From: Planctomycetaceae bacterium
Lineage (GTDB): Bacteria; Planctomycetota; Planctomycetia; Pirellulales; Pirellulaceae
DNA length: 64,000 nucleotides
Assembly: GCA_002726245.1 (NCBI GenBank)
Contig: PBSM01000033.1
Span: forward strand, 40,034 to 104,033
Direction of reading: 5' to 3'
The translations under genes were made by a program, and so were the position numbers. Shown here piece after piece: positions 59,002 through 64,000 of the stretch; the stretch's first letter is position 1; each line of letters opens with the position of its first letter. The notes under the pieces are model-generated. The model had not been told where the DNA came from, did not search any database, and saw only the letters and a list, made by a program, of their open reading frames with translations.

Positions 59002-60747
59002 CTATTCGCTATCCACGTCTGTCGCGGGCGATTCGCCATCGGCCGTGGGAGCCGTGTCTGTTGAAGCGTCGCCGTCCTTTTTCGATTTCTCTTCGGCAGG
59101 CTTATCGCCATCTGGCTTCGACGGTGCCGCCGCAGCACCTTCCTCGCTCTTCTCGGCAGGCGTTCCGTCGGTGACAGCAGCACTTCCCGACGGGGGCTGC
59201 TCTTTAGGTGACAGAGGCGGGAACTTGTCGAGCAGATCCTGGAGGATGAACTCTTTCGGCAACTCTTCGTCAAGTTGCTCAAGCAACTGCATATACACTT
59301 GGATGTCTTCTACCAAGTCGTCTTCCGTCAGCCGATTGGCGAGTACCGTATGCTCCTTGAAGATACCCCCCCACTTTTGCCAGGCAGATTCGAAGAGCTG
59401 GCGGGCCTCAACGAGCTTGGCCGTTTTCATCTTCTCTTTCGCGAGATACACATCCTCTCGGGCGGCGACTGTTCGCGGAAGTTGTTCGATACGGCATCGG
59501 GCCTGCCAATAGTCGTAGTTAACGTTCTCGCGATACCGTGCAATCTTGACCGCTTCGTCCTCTTTGGCGCGAGTTTCCTTGGCGAGCCGGAACGCCGCAG
59601 CTTTGACGTTGCTCGGTGCGCGTTCAGCGACCTCTTCATGCGAGACTTGGATCTTTTGTTCGGCCTCAAAGCGATGCATCTGTTCGCTCGGTCGAGTTAA
59701 CTCCGCGTACGTTTTTGCCATCGCCGCTTGTTCTTCCGGCGTAAGACTGTCCGTCCTTTCCTTCACGATTCTCGCGCGCAGACCTGGCACAAGCTGGTCG
59801 AGTTGGGCTACTAAACGAACCACCTCTGTCTTGGCTTCCTGTTGGTCACCGAGCCGGAATCGGATTCCCGTCGAATGTGGAACGATGCGTTGGCCATAAC
59901 GATCCCAGGAGTCGCCAGCTCGCTTCCAAGCGTACTCGGCAATGTCGCCGAGGATGCCTTCCGATTCGATCGCCGTCGCGTAGTTCATCAAAGACTTTGG
60001 CCCATCGGAATAGAAGATGTGCGGGGCCTTGCCGCGAATTGGAGCGTCTGCAGTTTCTACGATCGTATAGGCAGCGTCGAACCACAGCCGACTCGTCAGC
60101 CAGTTATCTGGTTTGTTCTCTCGTCCACCTCGAGCGTCGTCCATCGTGACATGCTTGGCAAGCTGATCGTGGAAGTCCTCGTCATCGGGAAACAACACGC
60201 GAAACTGTCGATGCTCGTCGGCCCGGCCGAACTTCTGGCCTGTGTACCAACCGACGGTCCAAGGAAGCTTCGACTCCTTGCGGTTATAGCGAGTCCCCTT
60301 CAGGAGGAACTCGACGCCTTTCTTCACCCACAAATAGCGGAACTTATAGTCATCGTGCTCGGCCGAGATGTTGTACGACAAGTTGTGCGACTGGAACTCC
60401 CAAATCGAGACGAAGTTCGGCTGCAGCTTCGCCATCTGTTTCACAGACGCGACTAACTTCTCCCAGTCCTTGGTCTTTTTGTAATGGTTGGCTTTGGTCC
60501 AAAGGATGTTGGCGGCGACACCACGCATCCCGAGAGTCGCCAGCTTCATGGATTCACTTGCTGGATCAATATCGCCCAATTCCGAGGGAGCCAAGTCGTA
60601 GTCGGATCTTAGTTGGGCGAGTTGTCCGCCGGGGCTAGCGTTCAGGCCTCCCGTCGCTGGATGCCCGATCAAATAGAGTGGGATCATCAGCAAAGCGATC
60701 AGGCCGAGATAAACAACTTTCTTTTGAAAGGAAGTGTTCTGGATCAT
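59002..60747 (-). CDS. membrane-anchored accessory protein of the ABC transporter set
   Basis: The 581-residue protein has one N-terminal membrane helix (VVYLGLIALLMIPLYLIGHP), a helical extracytoplasmic domain with SMKLATLGMRGVAANILWTKANHY near residue 65 and KLQPNFVSIWEFQSHNLSYN near 110, TPR-like in character, and an acidic, Ala/Pro/Lys-rich disordered tail from about residue 510. I believe similar proteins of unknown function occur in planctomycetes. Its ATG overlaps the permease stop by four bases, so it is part of the transporter operon and probably works with it at the membrane. The protein is otherwise uncharacterised. Confidence 0.72.
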   Translation of the reverse strand: MIQNTSFQKKVVYLGLIALLMIPLYLIGHPATGGLNASPGGQLAQLRSDYDLAPSELGDIDPASESMKLATLGMRGVAANILWTKANHYKKTKDWEKLVASVKQMAKLQPNFVSIWEFQSHNLSYNISAEHDDYKFRYLWVKKGVEFLLKGTRYNRKESKLPWTVGWYTGQKFGRADEHRQFRVLFPDDEDFHDQLAKHVTMDDARGGRENKPDNWLTSRLWFDAAYTIVETADAPIRGKAPHIFYSDGPKSLMNYATAIESEGILGDIAEYAWKRAGDSWDRYGQRIVPHSTGIRFRLGDQQEAKTEVVRLVAQLDQLVPGLRARIVKERTDSLTPEEQAAMAKTYAELTRPSEQMHRFEAEQKIQVSHEEVAERAPSNVKAAAFRLAKETRAKEDEAVKIARYRENVNYDYWQARCRIEQLPRTVAAREDVYLAKEKMKTAKLVEARQLFESAWQKWGGIFKEHTVLANRLTEDDLVEDIQVYMQLLEQLDEELPKEFILQDLLDKFPPLSPKEQPPSGSAAVTDGTPAEKSEEGAAAAPSKPDGDKPAEEKSKKDGDASTDTAPTADGESPATDVDSE

Positions 60748-62546
60748 GCCGCAACTTCCCGTGTCTTGAGGAGGAAATACGCGATCAGGGAGAATACTAC
60801 CACATAGGCGAATGTCGTGAGAAGCTGGATGCTCACCAGCGACGCGTCAATATTGTAGCCGTAGGCAACGTGCTGCGCCGTGCTTAGCGCGCGGTAGTCT
60901 GGAAGCATACCGGCTAGCGTGGTCATGATGGTCATCATAACACGATCGATGCCTTGTACGGTTGTCGTCGATGCCTGACCGATTTCAAGATCAACCTGCA
61001 AGTTGGCTTGGCTGAAGATACGAATAAGAGCTTCAACCGGGCCGCCACCCATTTGTGTTCCTGTGGCGACCTCGATGACGAACTTCGTAAAGAAGCCGAT
61101 CACGATACTCGACAACGTGGCCATCATCGCTACCGCGCCGCTGACAATCGTACTGAACATGACACCAATCGCTGTGGCGATCGCCATCTGCAGCCAAATG
61201 CCGACATACCCCTTCATTAGATTGAGTGCGAAGACACCGTCCCGGTCCAGGATATAGACATCGCGTTCGGCCATTCCGTAGTACTGTCCTCGCTCACCGC
61301 AGGTGATCCAGAGTTCGAGTCGGCCGTCATCCACCAACTCGAACAGATCTCCGTCGCGAACGCTGCCATTTTCACGATCGATGATCTGAATCTTGCGATC
61401 GACCAGCCGCTTATCCGAGCGGAATTCAACGGCTGTGAAGGTCTTGCGCTCGCTGCGTTGAACGTCGGCATTTGGGTTTGGATTTCGGAACTCAAACGCG
61501 CCGACAATGCCGTCCACGATGTTGCCCTTGTGAGTCCGAAACACACTCAGATTGAACTCGAGATCGAGTCCGTCGGGATATCGCTCGGGGGTCACATTCT
61601 CGAAGGTCCAGATCCCCGCCGCTAATGAACCGCCTTCGATATAACTCCGATACGACCATTCGTCGCCGACGTTCACACCCTTGTCGGTATCCTGGCCCGC
61701 GCGGTCCTTGAAGCGTAGTGTGCCGAAATGGGGGTTGCGGGCTTGCAGCAGGCCGACTGCCGGGCCGAACTGGTAGCTGCCATCATTTGCTTTGGTAATG
61801 CTGTGCCAGTGGCTCATTGCAAGATCGGTCTGGCCGGTGCCATTATCGAACATCTCGAACGTATGGCGGTGATGGGCGTCGAATGTCGTCTCGCCTCGAG
61901 CCACAACGTCCCCTTCACCGGAAACCGCGACGACTTTATCGACTTCGACCGCATGATCGTGGCTAAGGCCGCGTTTGACGAAGAAGTAGCTGATAACGCC
62001 CATCGGGATCAGCAACAACGTGCCGATGGCGACGAACCCCAAGATTCGACCGACGATGATTTCTTGCGGCCGAACCGGCTTGGTAACGACGGTATAGATC
62101 GTTCGGTTCTTGATATCCGCAGGCAAGCTGAAAGCGCTCATAAACAGCGCCAGCATGACAACAAGATAGTTCGAGGCGGTCAGTACGAAACTCAAGTACA
62201 AACGAGCTGGGTGGTCGCTCTTCACGTCGAGATACCAGCCGCCCATAAGAATCAGAACGATAAAGACCACGAACACGATCAACACGCGGCGGCGGATCGC
62301 TTCCTGCATTGCCAGCATCGCCATCGCAATGGTACGGCCAGGCGACCAGTTCGAAAAGTCTCGGACGGCGCTGGCCACGATCCTCGCCACGCCATAGAAA
62401 CCTTCGGCAGGGCCGCGGCGGGCGGACGATACCGCGAAGCCAAGGACCCCAAGCCCAGCCGCGACCAGACATAAGCGGAGAATCAACAGGACGGAAGCGC
62501 CGAATATCCAGTTGCCGAAATCAGGAGTGATCTGCTCGAATGCCAT
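60744..62546 (-). CDS. ABC-2 type transporter permease with large soluble insert
   Basis: The 600-residue permease has about six to eight membrane segments: LILRLCLVAAGLGVLGFAV near the start, VLIVFVVFIVLILMGGWYL, LVVMLALFMSAFSLP, ILGFVAIGTLLLIPMGVISYFFV, AMMATLSSIVIGFFTKFVI and LLTTFAYVVVFSLIAYFLL. NRTIYTVVTKPVRPQEIIVGRILG is a typical coupling region. A soluble insert of about 220 residues follows the fourth segment (DAHHRHTFEMFDNGTGQTDL) and may face the periplasm. It forms one unit with the ATPase gene 74 bases upstream and with the accessory gene that overlaps its end by four bases. The cargo is unknown. Confidence 0.82.
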   Translation of the reverse strand: MAFEQITPDFGNWIFGASVLLILRLCLVAAGLGVLGFAVSSARRGPAEGFYGVARIVASAVRDFSNWSPGRTIAMAMLAMQEAIRRRVLIVFVVFIVLILMGGWYLDVKSDHPARLYLSFVLTASNYLVVMLALFMSAFSLPADIKNRTIYTVVTKPVRPQEIIVGRILGFVAIGTLLLIPMGVISYFFVKRGLSHDHAVEVDKVVAVSGEGDVVARGETTFDAHHRHTFEMFDNGTGQTDLAMSHWHSITKANDGSYQFGPAVGLLQARNPHFGTLRFKDRAGQDTDKGVNVGDEWSYRSYIEGGSLAAGIWTFENVTPERYPDGLDLEFNLSVFRTHKGNIVDGIVGAFEFRNPNPNADVQRSERKTFTAVEFRSDKRLVDRKIQIIDRENGSVRDGDLFELVDDGRLELWITCGERGQYYGMAERDVYILDRDGVFALNLMKGYVGIWLQMAIATAIGVMFSTIVSGAVAMMATLSSIVIGFFTKFVIEVATGTQMGGGPVEALIRIFSQANLQVDLEIGQASTTTVQGIDRVMMTIMTTLAGMLPDYRALSTAQHVAYGYNIDASLVSIQLLTTFAYVVVFSLIAYFLLKTREVAA

Positions 62547-62620
62547 GATGAATGACGCGTACTACGAAACTATGATCTTACGGGAATACGACTGTCAGAA
62601 AGCGGCAAAAGTGGGGCTAT

Positions 62621-63559
62621 TTAATCGCTCTCGGCACTACGCCGACCAGGCTTTGCGTCGCTGTCACGGACGATGTCGAGGAACAAATCTTCCAAGGTCG
62701 TTGTCGGGTTTTCCATGCCAACCAACTTCCCGCCGTGCTTTTCAATGACCGTGCGGATCTCTTCTTCCGCCTCCTTGCTCAATCCTTGAGCCTGGACTTG
62801 GGTCGTATCTTGGACGGTGAGCAGGCTGTCGATCCGACCCAGCTCTTTCAACTCGCCTTGATGCAAGATCGCGATGCGATCGCATACATCTTGAATGTCA
62901 GGCAACAAATGGCTGCAGAGCAATACGGTTTTACCTTCGTCGCGCAGGCCCAGAATCAGGTCTTTCATTTCCCGCGTGCCGATTGGATCGAGGCCCGTCG
63001 TTGGCTCGTCGAGCACGACGAGGTCGGGGTCGTTGATCAATGCTTGAGCCAGACCAATTCGACGAGTCATCCCTTTGGAATACTCTTTCAGTTGCCGGCG
63101 CTTCGCCCAATCAAGCCCCACCATCGTGATCAATTCATTGACACGGTCGCGTCGAGCGTCAGCAGGCATATCGAACAGACGACCGTAGAAATCGAGGGTC
63201 TCGACCGCGTTCAGGAACTTGTACAGGTAAGATTCTTCCGGCAGATACCCGATCCGCTCGTTCTTGCCGACGTCGCTGGCATCTTTGCCAAACACCAACG
63301 CCTGACCGCTGGTCGGGAACAACAATCCGAGCAATAACTTGATCGTCGTGGACTTCCCCGACCCGTTCGGACCGAGTAAGCCGAAGATCTCGCCACGACG
63401 AACTTCCAAGTCCAAAGCCTTCAGAGCACGCACTTTTGCACGGCCCCAGAAGTCCCGATACACCTTGCTCAAATTACGAGTTTCGATGATGACATCGGAA
63501 TCTGCTTTGGCCGTCTGCTTGGCCTCCGGCTGAGATGCCTCAGCCACTTGTTCTGCCAT
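62621..63559 (-). CDS. ABC transporter ATP-binding protein
   Basis: The 312-residue ATPase has Walker [20 protein letters not shown] (about 59-77), the Q-loop near [12 protein letters not shown], signature [15 protein letters not shown], and Walker [22 protein letters not shown]. The C-terminal extension of about 80 residues ([21 protein letters not shown] and beyond) is typical of ABC-2 exporters such as gliding or drug exporters. It is the first gene of the three-gene operon on the minus strand and powers the permease at 60744. The N-terminus has about 25 disordered residues before the domain. Confidence 0.92.
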   Translation of the reverse strand: MAEQVAEASQPEAKQTAKADSDVIIETRNLSKVYRDFWGRAKVRALKALDLEVRRGEIFGLLGPNGSGKSTTIKLLLGLLFPTSGQALVFGKDASDVGKNERIGYLPEESYLYKFLNAVETLDFYGRLFDMPADARRDRVNELITMVGLDWAKRRQLKEYSKGMTRRIGLAQALINDPDLVVLDEPTTGLDPIGTREMKDLILGLRDEGKTVLLCSHLLPDIQDVCDRIAILHQGELKELGRIDSLLTVQDTTQVQAQGLSKEAEEEIRTVIEKHGGKLVGMENPTTTLEDLFLDIVRDSDAKPGRRSAESD

Positions 63560-64000
63560 GTCTTCTCTCCGACGATGTCGCGCGGGGTGAGGATGAATAA
63601 CGAAATAGGATGCTGAACGACAAAACCTCTAACGCGAACACGACTTCGGCGGGAATGAATTGACTCCGAACCGAGTGGGACCGCTGGATGCCTACTGACT
63701 ACGAAGGGCTTTTAGTGAGAGTTCAGACCGAAGACGGAAAAACTAGCCTTCAGTCACCTCTCCGCTCTGTGATCTCACCGAACAAGCACCGAAAGTCCAC
63801 TATAACTCGCAGTCCGCAAGGATTCTTGAGCCAGCCAGGGCAAGCGGCAACTCGATCCAAGCTCCGTAACCCCAACATTTTGAAACCACGGCCGTCAGTG
63901 GCAGCTCTTTAATCCCGCATTTCCCATTTGACTCCCTGCGTTTTGGCATGAGATTTGCGCCAAGCCCTTCAAAACAAGGGTATTCTGCCAAATTATGCCA
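63560..64000. other. intergenic region at the window edge
   Basis: There is no supported gene in these 441 bases. The region holds the upstream part of the ABC transporter operon (minus) and a sigma-54-like promoter (plus, 63944-63958). ORFs on both strands lack family resemblance. Confidence 0.4.
63944..63958 (+). promoter_or_regulatory. sigma-54-type promoter (-24/-12)
   Basis: TGGCATGAGATTTGC matches the TGGCAC-N5-TTGC consensus closely: GG at 63945-63946 and GC at 63957-63958 are separated by exactly 10 bases. The element points to the right, so its gene lies beyond the window. The rest of the consensus fits except T for C at position 6. Confidence 0.55.

Noticed and set aside
58647..59282. 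Upstream extension of the purH frame
   Set aside because: The Arg/Ser-rich extension of about 212 codons overlaps the next gene's 3' end and lies before the normal PurH N-terminus.
63688..63991. Short frames on both strands at the right edge
   Set aside because: No ribosome binding site or family resemblance; they overlap the sigma-54-like promoter region.
1..64000. CRISPR arrays, tRNA and rRNA genes
   Set aside because: No regularly spaced direct repeats and no tRNA T-arm or rRNA core sequence was seen; a covariance-model scan would be the decisive test.

Overview
The window looks like the chromosome of a planctomycete, probably Pirellulales-like. The main evidence is a co-directional set of DUF1501, PPC-domain, DUF1549/DUF1553 and cytochrome/WD40 secreted proteins, a giant ceramidase/beta-propeller/heme-domain fusion, a DUF6807 protein, several small planctomycete-type proteins and a fliW-csrA pair. 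No rRNA, tRNA or CRISPR array was seen. About 45 protein genes and several decayed genes are supported.

Layout. 0.2-1.4 kb: a 5'-truncated GH62-like gene head to head with a fragment of an outer-membrane protein gene, apparently a rearrangement junction. 1.4-5.7 kb: a minus-strand amino-acid catabolism set (aspartate dehydrogenase-like, aminotransferase, DgcN-like, DgcA-like) that would convert D-glutamate to L-glutamate through N-acetyl intermediates. 6-7.8 kb: a DUF6807 protein, a small conserved protein and a first csrA. 8.1-17.5 kb: the secreted planctomycete cluster, closed by a strong bidirectional terminator. 17.6-22.7 kb: a small protein, YjbQ, holB-tmk and a TolC-like outer-membrane lipoprotein. 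23-29.8 kb: an accessory stretch with a GxxExxY nuclease-fold gene between hairpin repeats, an FG-GAP protein, an orphan CoA-transferase subunit, a GH88-like hydrolase and a decayed toxin-antitoxin pair. 29.9-37.3 kb: the 1837-residue fusion followed directly by an ABC-F ATPase. 37-45.6 kb: SlyD, frameshifted TerC, a lipoprotein, an LptF/G permease, an aminotransferase, ComF, DUF502 and HemC. 45.8-52 kb: a broken two-gene module, then a partial flagellar cluster (flgF, flgG, a flgA stump, fliW, csrA and a multiply broken fliD). 52-57 kb: tdk, mutY, an Rpn-type relic, a coiled-coil membrane protein and trpC. 57-63.6 kb: purH, then an ABC transporter operon with a membrane-anchored accessory protein. 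The right edge carries a sigma-54-type promoter reading out of the window.

Three patterns stand out. (1) Families of short palindromic repeats lie in intergenic gaps, and some supply the stop codon of the adjacent gene. (2) The GxxExxY gene sits between two long inverted-repeat hairpins, and a related repeat pair without a gene lies 4 kb away. (3) Broken genes (terC, fliD, a ParE-like toxin, a QGD-type ORF) nearly all show loss of one base from a G or C run, which points either to systematic sequencing error or to real accessory and flagellar gene decay.
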